Under the pieces are notes generated by a model. It was not told the DNA's origin. It worked only from the letters and a program-made list of their open reading frames with translations, and did no database searches. Source: Methylocystaceae bacterium (GTDB lineage: Bacteria; Pseudomonadota; Alphaproteobacteria; Rhizobiales; Beijerinckiaceae). From it: a stretch of 12,803 nt of DNA. The stretch covers positions 1 through 12,803 of the forward strand of contig PLZT01000522.1 of the NCBI GenBank assembly GCA_003152255.1, in the 5' to 3' direction. The translations under genes were made by a program, and so were the position numbers. Within the stretch, counting starts at the first letter, position 1; every line of letters starts with the position of its first letter. Positions 1 to 7,319 of this stretch are shown piece by piece.

Positions 1-20
1 CCCCCGGTGAATAAGACGGG

Positions 21-344
21 CTAACCCATGTCGCCGCAGCCGAGGGCGCGGCGCGCGAGGGCGATTCTCTCGGGGTTCACCTGCTGTTCCCTGGCGAAGG
101 CAAGCAATAATTCCTCGTCGCCGGCGAGGTGGTCCAGCACTGCGAGCAGGAAGCTCGGGCGCGAGGCCAGGCCGGGCAGCGCGGACGGGTCGACTCCGGT
201 CAGTTGCAAAAAACGTTGGACTCGATCATCCTCCTCGACCAGAAAGGTGAGGGCGCATAACGCCAGCGCCTCGGCCTCGTCGCGGTTTTGCGCGCCCGCG
301 CGCTTGGACGCGGGCCTTTGCGGCGGCCCCTTGGTTATTCTCAT
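21..344 (-). CDS. DUF3572 family protein
   Basis: This 107-residue protein is recognised as DUF3572, a small alphaproteobacterial family of unknown function. After a basic, probably disordered N-terminus (about residues 1-20), an acidic helical core carries the recognisable stretch EALALCALTFLVEEDDRVQRF. This is followed by GVDPSALPGLASRPSFLLAVLDHLAGDEELLLAFA, written here only as a landmark in two parts: a Gly/Pro turn near residues 50-60 and two helices at 63-86. No catalytic motif, signal peptide or membrane segment is visible. It is transcribed away from divK across a 117-bp shared intergenic region, an arrangement I recall from related genomes, but no functional link to DivK is established. 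The ATG at 344 has only a distant purine-rich stretch (gaggaaga) as ribosome site. Family assignment is from memory of the family and is fairly secure; function is unknown. Confidence 0.8.
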   Translation of the reverse strand: MRITKGPPQRPASKRAGAQNRDEAEALALCALTFLVEEDDRVQRFLQLTGVDPSALPGLASRPSFLLAVLDHLAGDEELLLAFAREQQVNPERIALARRALGCGDMG

Positions 345-461
345 TTCATCAATCTTCCTCGGCTAGAAGTTATGCCCATCGTTGAATGGGCGTCGAAACC
401 GGTCCGCGGCGCGAAAACGAGGGCCTCGAGTCATTACGAGTAGAGAAAAGAGTCACCCGCC
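345..461. promoter_or_regulatory. Divergent intergenic region with a small inverted repeat
   Basis: This 117-bp region separates the divergent DUF3572 gene and divK, so both promoters should lie in it. A perfect 6-bp inverted repeat, gcccat/atgggc, with a 6-nt spacer lies at 374-391. It can extend by a G-T and an A-T pair, and could be an operator or a leader hairpin. I found no CtrA-type TTAA-N7-TTAA site and no convincing -35/-10 pair by eye. Confidence 0.4.
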
Positions 462-833
462 ATGGCCAAAACCATCCTCATTGTAGAGGATAACGAGCTG
501 AACATGAAGCTCTTCAACGATTTGTTGGAGCGGAGCGGCCATGCGACCCTGCGCACGAAGAGTGGAGTGGAGGCGATCGCGCTCGCGCGCGAGCATCATC
601 CCGACCTGATCCTGATGGATATTCAACTGCCCGAGGTCTCCGGCCTCGAAGTGACGCGCTGGATCAAGGACGACGAGGAACTGAAGTCGATTCCCGTGAT
701 CGCCGTGACGGCCTTCGCGATGAAGGGCGACGAAGAAAAAATCCGGCAAGGCGGATGCGAGGCCTATCTCTCGAAGCCGATTTCGGTCTCGAAATTTCTC
801 GAAACGGTAAACGCTTTCCTGGTGGATAAGTAA
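462..833 (+). CDS. divK: Single-domain response regulator DivK
   Basis: This 123-residue protein is one receiver (REC) domain with no output domain. The acidic pair is E9/D10, the phosphoacceptor is D53 in [13 protein letters not shown], and T83 and K105 complete the phosphorylation site; these match the Caulobacter DivK positions exactly. DivK is phosphorylated by DivJ- and PleC-type kinases. In its phosphorylated form it binds the kinase DivL and so lowers CtrA activity, controlling the cell cycle and polar development. The gene lies 14 bp upstream of pleD, the conserved alphaproteobacterial operon order, which supports DivK over a generic CheY-like protein. Length is typical of the family. 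The ribosome site is weak (gagaaaag). Confidence 0.95.
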   Translation: MAKTILIVEDNELNMKLFNDLLERSGHATLRTKSGVEAIALAREHHPDLILMDIQLPEVSGLEVTRWIKDDEELKSIPVIAVTAFAMKGDEEKIRQGGCEAYLSKPISVSKFLETVNAFLVDK

Positions 834-847
834 GAGGATCGAATCGC

Positions 848-2218
848 ATGACCGCGCGGGTGCTGATAGTCGACGATTTGCTTCCCAACATCAAATTGTT
901 GGAAGCGCGCCTGACAGCCGAATATTTCGACGTGATCTCCGCCACCAACGGCTTCGAGGCGCTCGAACTATGTCGCGAAGGACGCTGCGACATCGTGCTG
1001 CTCGATGTCATGATGCCGGGAATGGACGGATTCGAAGTCTGCCGACGCCTCAAGTCCGACCCCGCGACGATGCATCTGCCCGTCGTGATGGTGACGGCGC
1101 TCGACCAGCCGGCCGACCGCGTGCGCGGCCTCGACGTCGGCGCCGACGACTTCCTGACCAAGCCGGTCGACGAAATCGCGCTGATCGCCCGCGTGCGCTC
1201 GCTGTCGCGGCTGAAGATGATGCTCGACGAACTGCGGGCGCGCGTCTCGACCTCGGCCAATCTCGGCTTGAAGGACGCCGCCGACCTCATTCGCGCCGAC
1301 GCGGGCGACAATGGCCGTATTCTATTGGTCGAGGACCGCGCAAGCTCCGCGGAGCGGATTGTCGCGGCGCTGCGCGGCCTGCATACGGTCGAAGTCGAAA
1401 CCGTGCCGCAGGAGGCGCTGTTCCGGGCCGCCGAAGGCAATTTCGACCTCGTGGTGGTCGCGCTCACCCTCGCCAATTTCGACGCGCTGCGGCTGTGCAG
1501 CCAGTTGCGCTCGCTGGAGCGCACGCGGGCGCTGCCGATTCTGCTCATCACCGACCCCGAGGAGCGTCCACGCATTTTGCGCGGCCTCGATCTCGGCGTG
1601 AACGACTATATTCTGCGCCCGATCGACCGCAACGAACTGGTGGCGCGCGTGCGCACGCAATTGCGGCGCAAGCGCTACGCCGACACGCTGCGCGAGAATG
1701 TGCTGGCCGCGTTCGAACTCGCCGTCGTCGACGCGCTGACCGGGCTGAACAACCGCCGCTTCCTCGAAACGCATCTCTCCAGCGCGCTCGATCACGCCGC
1801 CCATATGGGGCGCCCGCTGTCGCTGATGATCCTCGACGTGGACCACTTCAAGGCGGTCAACGACACCTATGGCCACGACGCCGGCGACGAAGTGCTGAAG
1901 GGCCTGGCGCAGCGGGTGCGGCGCGTGGTGCGTAGCGCCGATCTCGTGTGCCGGCTCGGCGGCGAGGAATTCGTCATCGTGATGCCGGACACGCCCTTGC
2001 TGATCGCCGCCAAGATCGCCGAGCGCGTGCGCGCCGCCGTGCAGTCCGAGATGTTCCAGATCGACGCCGGCGGGCGCCGCATTCCCGTCACCGCCTCGAT
2101 CGGCATCGCCGAACGCGCCGACGACGCCAATCCCGACGCCCTGCTGCGCCGCGCCGACAAGGCGCTCTATGACTCGAAGACCGCCGGCCGCAACCGCGTC
2201 ACCGCGGCGGCGGCGTAA
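848..2218 (+). CDS. pleD: Diguanylate cyclase PleD (REC-REC-GGDEF)
   Basis: This 456-residue response regulator makes c-di-GMP from two GTP molecules. REC1 (about 1-120) has D9/D10, phosphoacceptor D53, T83 and K105. REC2 (about 155-275) has Ala205 where the acceptor Asp should be and Arg257 in place of the usual Lys, so it is the non-phosphorylated dimerisation adaptor known from PleD. The GGDEF domain (about 290-450) has substrate and metal residues in LMILDVDHFKAVND, the active-site motif GGEEF at 371-375, and an allosteric inhibition site RSAD at 362-365, so an active, product-inhibited cyclase is expected. It acts at the pole in Caulobacter development. It is probably co-transcribed with divK, 14 bp upstream. 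A purine-rich ribosome site (agagga) precedes the ATG. Confidence 0.95.
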   Translation: MTARVLIVDDLLPNIKLLEARLTAEYFDVISATNGFEALELCREGRCDIVLLDVMMPGMDGFEVCRRLKSDPATMHLPVVMVTALDQPADRVRGLDVGADDFLTKPVDEIALIARVRSLSRLKMMLDELRARVSTSANLGLKDAADLIRADAGDNGRILLVEDRASSAERIVAALRGLHTVEVETVPQEALFRAAEGNFDLVVVALTLANFDALRLCSQLRSLERTRALPILLITDPEERPRILRGLDLGVNDYILRPIDRNELVARVRTQLRRKRYADTLRENVLAAFELAVVDALTGLNNRRFLETHLSSALDHAAHMGRPLSLMILDVDHFKAVNDTYGHDAGDEVLKGLAQRVRRVVRSADLVCRLGGEEFVIVMPDTPLLIAAKIAERVRAAVQSEMFQIDAGGRRIPVTASIGIAERADDANPDALLRRADKALYDSKTAGRNRVTAAAA

Positions 2219-2223
2219 AGTCT

Positions 2224-2273
2224 TTCCGGTTTAGATTGAACCGGAACGACTCGTCCCGATACTCGTGACGAGT
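2224..2273 (+). terminator. Two adjacent hairpins after pleD, possible terminator
   Basis: Starting six bases past the pleD stop codon is an 8-bp perfect stem, ttccggtt/aaccggaa (2224-2231 with 2239-2246, 7-nt loop). A 7-bp stem follows, actcgtc/gacgagt (2249-2255 with 2267-2273, 11-nt loop). Neither is followed by a clear T run, so an intrinsic terminator is uncertain. They may instead slow 3' decay of the divK-pleD transcript. Confidence 0.4.
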
Positions 2274-2275
2274 TC

Positions 2276-2487
2276 TCATACGTTTCGCGCTTGATTGGCT
2301 CGTTCAGATCCAACGCCCCAAGCCCCTCACCTCTCCCCGCAAGCGCGGAGAGGGGGCGTCGACGCGGCTCCCTTCGCCATGAATTAGCGATATAACAATG
2401 ACGTATGAGAATGGGCGGATTGCCGGCCGTCTCCTCTCCCCGCTTGCGGGAAGAGGTACGGTGAGGGGCTTGGGGCATTTCGCGCCG
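2276..2487 (+). repeat. Palindromic dispersed element, copy 1
   Basis: This ~210-bp element has long terminal inverted repeats: gccccaagcccctcacc begins at 2315, and its complement ggtgaggggcttggggc ends at 2476. Internal arms resemble ctctccccgcaagcg and cgcttgcgggaagag. It matches the reverse complement of 5461-5676 over nearly its whole length, including the left flank (cgcttgat...cgttcagatccaacg) and the central part (aacaatgac...atgggcggattg). It carries no gene. It belongs to the MITE/BIME-like palindromes common in Hyphomicrobiales and sits between the convergent ends of pleD and the crp/fnr-type gene. Confidence 0.85.
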
Positions 2488-2511
2488 CGAAACTATCAGG
2501 CGGACACCGTA

Positions 2512-3219
2512 TCATTCCTGGCTCTGTTCGGAATTGTCCCCTTGAGAGCTTAGAGCCGCGCGCGGATCGTCATGCAGGACGACGCTCAGCAAGGAGCTGT
2601 GGACAGTAAGGTGCCCATTATAGTCGATGAAGCCCAAGCGCCGAAATTTATTCAAGAAGAAACTGACACGGGATCGTGTCGCGCCAATCATGTCCGCAAG
2701 CGTTTCCTGATTGATATCCGCCAATATCGGCCGCGGCTCGCCTTCCCGGCCGAAATTCGCGAGAAGCAGAAGGAGGCGCGCGAGCCGTTTCTCGCTTGAG
2801 TTGAAGAGCTGGTCTATGAGATCCGCTTCCATGCGAATGTTGCGCGCCAGCAAATACTTCATGAACATCGCGGCGAAGTCGGGCTGGTCATGCAAGAGGC
2901 GGATGACCGTCGCCTTGTCCAGGCGCGATAACGAGCAGTCGGTGATCGCGGTCTGTGTCGAGATGCGCAGCTGCTGCCCGGCCAGACATCCCTCGCCGAA
3001 GAAATCGCCTTCGCCAAGAATGGCCACCACGGCCTCCTTGCCTTGCCTGGAGAGCGTCGTGACTTTGACTTTGCCTTTCTGGATGAAGAAGAGCGCATCG
3101 GCGGGGTCGCCCTGAGAGAAAATGACCTGGCCCTTGTTCCAGTTCGTGATGCTTCTGCCCGCGCCGACAGTGGCGAGAAACGCCTTGGGATCGAAGACGG
3201 TTTTGGGGTCGTTCGACAT
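2512..3219 (-). CDS. Crp/Fnr family transcriptional regulator
   Basis: This is a 235-residue cytoplasmic DNA-binding regulator. The N-terminal cyclic-nucleotide-binding-like beta barrel (about 25-140) includes GQVIFSQGDPADALFFIQKG and LGEGDFFGEGCLAG. A long dimerisation helix follows, then a C-terminal winged helix (about 165-220) with recognition helix region INQETLADMIGATRSRVSFF. There is no N-terminal Cys cluster, so it is not an Fe-S FNR-type oxygen sensor. The arginine of classical cAMP pockets is not evident, so the ligand is unknown. The ATG at 3219 is preferred over the adjacent GTG at 3222; neither has a strong ribosome site. It shares the interval between the two inverted palindromic elements with the small protein and the ethylene-receptor-like kinase, but common regulation is not shown. 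Confidence 0.9.
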   Translation of the reverse strand: MSNDPKTVFDPKAFLATVGAGRSITNWNKGQVIFSQGDPADALFFIQKGKVKVTTLSRQGKEAVVAILGEGDFFGEGCLAGQQLRISTQTAITDCSLSRLDKATVIRLLHDQPDFAAMFMKYLLARNIRMEADLIDQLFNSSEKRLARLLLLLANFGREGEPRPILADINQETLADMIGATRSRVSFFLNKFRRLGFIDYNGHLTVHSSLLSVVLHDDPRAALSSQGDNSEQSQE

Positions 3220-3401
3220 CACATACGCCAGGCTGGTGTTACGCGACTGGTTATGGCGCCGTTTCCGGTCTCATATTTTATTACCATTCGTGAGCGGTTT
3301 TGCACAGACTTTGTCTGTAATGTTTCTTAGTTTGCGATTCGCCCAGGAGACGCCCCCTCCCCAGCGGCCTGAAGTGGACCTCAGGAGACTCCCGCTTCGT
3401 C

Positions 3402-3431
3402 CCAGGCGTCTCTGCGCAACGCGACGCCTGG
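3402..3431. other. Perfect 9-bp stem-loop in intergenic region
   Basis: The stem ccaggcgtc (3402-3410) pairs with gacgcctgg (3423-3431) around a 12-nt loop. It lies in the 270-bp divergent spacer between the crp/fnr-type gene and the small gene at 3490. It has no T run. It could be a leader hairpin for the small gene or a regulator site; the rest of the spacer shows nothing else I can name. Confidence 0.4.
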
Positions 3432-3489
3432 TTCAAAATTCCTCCCCTCGCGAACCGGGCGTCGCCAAGTTCAACTCGGGACGCCAGAC

Positions 3490-3684
3490 ATGGAAGTTTC
3501 TCTGGATCAGGCCATCGACATTCACGCCAGCGTGCTGAAATATTGGTACGGCGACAAAGCCTCACAAGAGGCGCGCGGAAGGGCGCTTGAATGCGGGACG
3601 GTGGGAGATTTCGAGGGACTCCAAGCCTGGGCGAGAGTCGCCAGACTGTGCGAGGCGCCCGGCGCCGTCGAGCCGCCCGCGTAG
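3490..3684 (+). CDS. Small conserved alphaproteobacterial protein, unknown function
   Basis: This 64-residue protein begins MEVSLDQAIDIHASVLKYWYG and continues through a basic helix (SQEARGRALEC) and GDFEGLQAWARVARLCE. The pattern 'EQAIEIHARVL...R.G..A...AR.RA..C...GDHEG..VW.RVA' is one I recall from many short Hyphomicrobiales proteins, which argues that this is a real gene. No metal site, membrane segment or nucleic-acid motif is clear. The ribosome site is weak (cggga about 10 bases upstream). It converges on the hybrid kinase gene, ending 37 bp from that gene's stop codon. Function is unknown. Confidence 0.7.
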   Translation: MEVSLDQAIDIHASVLKYWYGDKASQEARGRALECGTVGDFEGLQAWARVARLCEAPGAVEPPA

Positions 3685-3721
3685 ATTTTTGAAGCCGAAG
3701 AATTGCCCAATTAGAGCGCTT

Positions 3722-5311
3722 TCACCGAGACGAGGCGGCCCCTTTCAAAAGCGCCTGAACCCTGGCGGCCAATTCATCGAGAGTGAAAGGCTTGCGCAGA
3801 ACCTCCATATTCCACGCCAGCCGCGATGGTTCCAGCGACTTGCCCACATAGCCGGTAATGAGCAAGATCGGTAAGTTGGGCCGCGAAGCGCGAGCGGCTT
3901 CGGCCAACTCAAGTCCGCTCAACCCCGGAAGGCCCACGTCGGTGATCAGCAGGTCCAACGGCTCGCCCGATTCCAATAGTTTCAACGCGGCCGTCCCGTC
4001 GCCGGCCTCCATGACCGTGTGGCCTATTTCATTGAGCGCATCTGCGATTTGGGAGCGGACCTCGGTTTGATCCTCGACGACAAGGGTTTTCGCTCGATGC
4101 GCCGCGCCAGCGGAATCGATGCTGTCGACGGCCGGCCAATCTTCGGCGGCCGGGTTCGCCGGCGGCTCGCAGCCCGGCAGATAAATACGCACGCTGGTCC
4201 CCTCGCCAGGGCTGCTTTCAATCCGCACGAACCCGCCGGATTGCTTCACGAAACCGTAAATCTGCGACAGACCCAGACCCGTTCCTTGACCGGTCGGTTT
4301 GGTGGTGAAGAAAGGCTCGAAGACGCGGCTCAATACGTCGCGGCTCATGCCAACGCCATTGTCCGTCACCTCGATCTCAACATAGTCTCCGGCCTGCGCA
4401 TCCGGATCGGGCAGTTGATCGGCGGCCAGCTTCCGCTCCGCCGTCGCGATCTCGAGCACGCCGCCTCCCGGCATGGCGTCGCGCGCGTTGATCGCCAGAT
4501 TCAACAAAGCGCTTTCAAGTTGAGCCGGGTCGCAGCTTACGTTCCATTCGCAGCGCCCCAAGCGCAGATCCAGCTCGATTTCAGGTCCGAGCGTGCGCCG
4601 CAGCACCTCCTCCATGCCCACGACGAGCTTATCGGGCTCGATCACGCGAGGCAGCAATGTCTGCCGGAGGGAGAACGCCAACATCCTGTTGATGAGATTC
4701 GAGGCGGTTTGCGACGCTTTTCGTATCGAGGCTATCGCGGGCGTTATCTCGTTGGCGCGTCCACGCGCGACTTGACGCTCGATCACGCTAACCGAGACCG
4801 TGATCACCTGAAGCAAATTATTGAAGTCGTGCGCGATCCCGCCCGTCAATTGCCCTATCGCTTCCATTTTCTGGGCATGGGCCAGGCGTTCCTCGCTCGC
4901 GAGCAGCGCTTCATTGGCCCGGCGCATTTGAGCAATCGAAGGAAAGGAGAGAAAATATGGCAGGGACCACCAGAGCGCGATCGTCGTGAAAATCGAGGCG
5001 ATCGCCGTCGCCGCCTTGACAAGCCCCTGCAGGCCATAGAGCGGCGTCCACAGGGTCGCCAAATCGAGCCAATGGGTTGTGCCGCAAAGCAGAATGAAGG
5101 CGGCGAACAGCCAAAGCATCGGCCGAAAGACGAGGTCGCCGCGTCGTCTTCCGATTATGATGAGCGTCAAGGGGATGGAAAAATAGGTCAGCGCGATCGC
5201 CGCGTCGGAAATCGCATAAAGCCAAATCAGTCCCGGTTCCCAAAGCAGGCAATATCCATGCGGCGCCAGGCCGGAGGTGTTAAAAAGCCACTCGTTCAAT
5301 GCAGACAACAT
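3722..5311 (-). CDS. Ethylene-receptor-like hybrid histidine kinase
   Basis: This 529-residue inner-membrane sensor kinase has three helices at about 24-47, 64-82 and 92-118 that match the copper/ethylene-binding domain of plant ETR1. The motifs YAISDAAIALTYFSIPL and FAAFILLCGTTHWLDL place D36, Y43, I46, P47, C76 and H80 at a constant offset of 11 from ETR1 D25, Y32, I35, P36, C65 and H69. In ETR1, Cys65 and His69 hold Cu(I). A short linker (about 120-150) leads straight to HisKA with H161 in GGIAHDFNNLL; there is no GAF domain. HATPase motifs are N271/N275, DNGVGM (317-322) and GQGTGLG (341-347). The C-terminal REC has E413/D414, D458, T486 and K507. There is no separate output domain, so a phosphorelay partner is needed. 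The ATG at 5311 has gggag 8 bases upstream; an upstream GTG is less likely. Ligand binding is inferred. Confidence 0.9.
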   Translation of the reverse strand: MLSALNEWLFNTSGLAPHGYCLLWEPGLIWLYAISDAAIALTYFSIPLTLIIIGRRRGDLVFRPMLWLFAAFILLCGTTHWLDLATLWTPLYGLQGLVKAATAIASIFTTIALWWSLPYFLSFPSIAQMRRANEALLASEERLAHAQKMEAIGQLTGGIAHDFNNLLQVITVSVSVIERQVARGRANEITPAIASIRKASQTASNLINRMLAFSLRQTLLPRVIEPDKLVVGMEEVLRRTLGPEIELDLRLGRCEWNVSCDPAQLESALLNLAINARDAMPGGGVLEIATAERKLAADQLPDPDAQAGDYVEIEVTDNGVGMSRDVLSRVFEPFFTTKPTGQGTGLGLSQIYGFVKQSGGFVRIESSPGEGTSVRIYLPGCEPPANPAAEDWPAVDSIDSAGAAHRAKTLVVEDQTEVRSQIADALNEIGHTVMEAGDGTAALKLLESGEPLDLLITDVGLPGLSGLELAEAARASRPNLPILLITGYVGKSLEPSRLAWNMEVLRKPFTLDELAARVQALLKGAASSR

Positions 5312-5460
5312 GTGAACCACTCCCGCGGACGAGAAATCACGGAGAGGCCCATAAAATGCCGCACCCGCGATCAGTCGTCCTGAAATCCGCTCCAGCTAGA
5401 CCTCACGAGCCCCGCGAACGCTTCATTGTAAATGCCGCGCCCGGGAAAATCCAAAGGCGG

Positions 5461-5676
5461 GGCGCCAAATGGCCCAGGCCCCTCACCGCACCTCTCCCCG
5501 CAAGCGGGGAGAGGAGGCGGCGGGCAATCCGCCCATTCGTATATGTCATTGTTATCCCGTCAACTCATGGCGAAGGGAGCCGCGTTGACGCCCCTTCTCC
5601 CCGCTTGCGGGGAGAGGTGAGGTGAGGGGCTTGGGGCGTTGGATCTGAACGTGCCGATCAAGCGCAAACGGTATGA
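5461..5676 (-). repeat. Palindromic dispersed element, copy 2 (inverted)
   Basis: This is the reverse-complement copy of the element at 2276-2487, with the same terminal arms (cccctcacc at the left, ggtgaggggcttggggcg at the right) and the same unique centre. Its internal arms, ctctccccgcaagcggggag and ctccccgcttgcggggagag, are more perfect than in copy 1, so this copy may be younger. The remaining part of the 369-bp gap (5312-5460) should hold the kinase promoter; I see nothing else in it. The element ends a few bases from the stop codon of the phosphotransferase gene. Confidence 0.85.
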
Positions 5677-5680
5677 ACGG

Positions 5681-7174
5681 TTAAAGCTCCTCCTCGAGCC
5701 GCTCGACGATGGTTCGCAACACCTTCAGCCGCGCGAATTTCTTGTCATTGGCCTCGACCAGGGTCCAGGGCGCGCCGCGGGCGCTGGTGCGGTCGATCAT
5801 TTCGTTCGTGGCCTCCTCGTAGAGCGGCCATTTTTCGCGATTGCGCCAATCGTCGGGCGTGATCTTGTAGCGCTTGGTGGGCCGCGCCTCGCGATCCTTG
5901 AGGCGCGCGAGTTGCTCGTCGGCGCTGATCGCCAGCCAGAATTTGACGACGATTATGCCCGCCCGCGCCAATTGCCCCTCGAAATCATTGATCTCCTGAT
6001 AGGCCCGCATCCAATCGTCGCGCGAACACAGTCCCTCGACGCGCTCGACCAGCACGCGCCCATACCAGCTGCGGTCGAAGATCGCGACATTGCCGAGGCG
6101 CGGAATATTGCGCCAGAAGCGCCACAAATAGGGCCGCGCATGTTCCTCGTCGGTCGGCGCGGCGACGCCGTGCACGCGAAAACGGCGCGGATCGAGCGCG
6201 GCGCGCACGCGGCGGATGGCTCCGCCCTTGCCCGCCGCGTCATTGCCCTCGAACACCGCCACGAGCCCGCGCCGCGAAAATTTCTTGGACATCGTCAGCT
6301 CGGCGAGCCTTTCCTCCGCTTCGCGTAAGGACGCGGCGTAGGTCTCCGCGTCGACGCTTTGCGTCATATCGAGCGCGGAAACGAGGCTCGCGCGCGGCAG
6401 GCCGACAGGCGAGGCGGCGGCGGGCGGCTTTGGCGTAGACTCGAGGGGGGCGCTCTCGGCGTTTTCGCGTTCCAGCGTGCGAAGAAGCAAATCGGCGACG
6501 GCGGCGTCGCGATAGCGGGCGTCCTCCGCCGCGACCACCTCCCAGGGCGCGTATCCGGTGGAGGTTTTCTCGACCATCTCCAGCGCGATCCGCGCGAGCC
6601 GCGCCTGCTCCTCGGCGCCGCGGATTTCGTCCCATTCGATCACCGTCGGAGGGCGCCTCGCGCCTTCGGCCTCGCGCTTTTTGGCGAGCCGGCGGCGCGC
6701 TTCCTCTTCCGCCACGTGGAGCCAGACTTTTATGACGACGACGTTCTCGCGATAGAGCATTTCCTCGACGCGGTTGATCTCCTCCAGCGCGGTGTTGAAG
6801 GCGTCGCGGTCGGTCCGCTTCAGCACTCTGTCGCGCAGCACGCGATGATGCCACGAGCCCAGCATAAGGCCGACGCGGCCCTTGGCCGGCATGTCGCGCC
6901 AATAGCGCCATTCGAGCGGGCGCGAGCGCTCCTCCTCGGTCGGCGGGCCATAGGACAGCGTCTCGAGATAATGATCGTCGAGCCAATCGTAGAGGCGGTT
7001 GAGCACCTCGCCCTTGCCGGCGCCGTCCGAGCCGTTGATCAGCAGCAAAACGGTTTTGTGCTTGCGCTCGGCGAGCTCGAACTGCGCGTCGAGCAGTTTT
7101 TCGCGCAGGGACTCGGACAGAGCGGCGAATTGCTCCTTGTCGAGCCGGTGCGGCAAACGGACGGAATCGAACAT
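5681..7174 (-). CDS. pap: Polyphosphate:AMP phosphotransferase (two PPK2 domains)
   Basis: This 497-residue cytoplasmic enzyme transfers phosphate from polyphosphate to AMP, giving ADP. Two tandem PPK2 (P-loop kinase) domains are present. Domain 1 (about 10-240) has Walker A GSDGAGKG at 48-55, but the Asp-containing lid motif is replaced by LGSWHH, so it is probably non-catalytic. Domain 2 (about 280-495) has GNDAAGKG at 310-317 and the intact FDRSWYGR at 366-373. This fused architecture and length (about 475-510) fit the Pap family better than single-domain PPK2 kinases. The start at 7174 has a strong site (ggagg, 5 bases upstream); an extension to 7210 lacks one. It diverges from the tRNA-Arg gene with 68 bp between. 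It likely helps to recycle AMP under stress. Confidence 0.9.
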   Translation of the reverse strand: MFDSVRLPHRLDKEQFAALSESLREKLLDAQFELAERKHKTVLLLINGSDGAGKGEVLNRLYDWLDDHYLETLSYGPPTEEERSRPLEWRYWRDMPAKGRVGLMLGSWHHRVLRDRVLKRTDRDAFNTALEEINRVEEMLYRENVVVIKVWLHVAEEEARRRLAKKREAEGARRPPTVIEWDEIRGAEEQARLARIALEMVEKTSTGYAPWEVVAAEDARYRDAAVADLLLRTLERENAESAPLESTPKPPAAASPVGLPRASLVSALDMTQSVDAETYAASLREAEERLAELTMSKKFSRRGLVAVFEGNDAAGKGGAIRRVRAALDPRRFRVHGVAAPTDEEHARPYLWRFWRNIPRLGNVAIFDRSWYGRVLVERVEGLCSRDDWMRAYQEINDFEGQLARAGIIVVKFWLAISADEQLARLKDREARPTKRYKITPDDWRNREKWPLYEEATNEMIDRTSARGAPWTLVEANDKKFARLKVLRTIVERLEEEL

Positions 7175-7242
7175 GAACGCCTCCAAAAACAACCACGACA
7201 AGCTATGCAAAAACCCGCCTCTCGGATAGAGGTAGACGTGCG

Positions 7243-7319
7243 GGTCCCGTAGCTCAGCAGGATAGAGCAGCGGTTTCCTAAACCGAAGGTCGTGAGTTCG
7301 AATCTCGCCGGGACCGCCA
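7243..7319 (+). tRNA. tRNA-Arg (anticodon CCT)
   Basis: A full cloverleaf can be drawn. The acceptor ggtcccg pairs with cgggacc, the D stem is gctc/gagc, and the anticodon loop ttcctaa gives CCT, reading AGG. The T arm is gtgag-ttcgaat-ctcgc with one T-G pair. Discriminator G and an encoded CCA end the gene. The anticodon stem has one G-A mismatch at its top pair (27-43); the other four pairs are canonical. tRNA-Arg genes are common integration targets for islands, and the DNA downstream changes to accessory character at once. Confidence 0.93.

Noticed and set aside
1445..1620. Missing phosphoacceptor in the second receiver domain of PleD as a novelty
   Set aside because: A degenerate second receiver is normal in PleD and serves dimerisation.
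664..1935. Long open frames on both strands across divK-pleD
   Set aside because: Composition is Arg/Ser-rich without domains; they are by-products of GC-rich codons in the certain divK and pleD genes.
4019..5383. 454-codon plus-strand frame opposite the hybrid kinase
   Set aside because: The opposite strand has complete ethylene-binding, kinase and receiver motifs; this frame is Arg/Gln-rich with no recognisable domain.
6359..7252. 297-codon plus-strand frame opposite the phosphotransferase gene
   Set aside because: It is the antisense of a fully supported PPK2-type gene and lacks a ribosome site.
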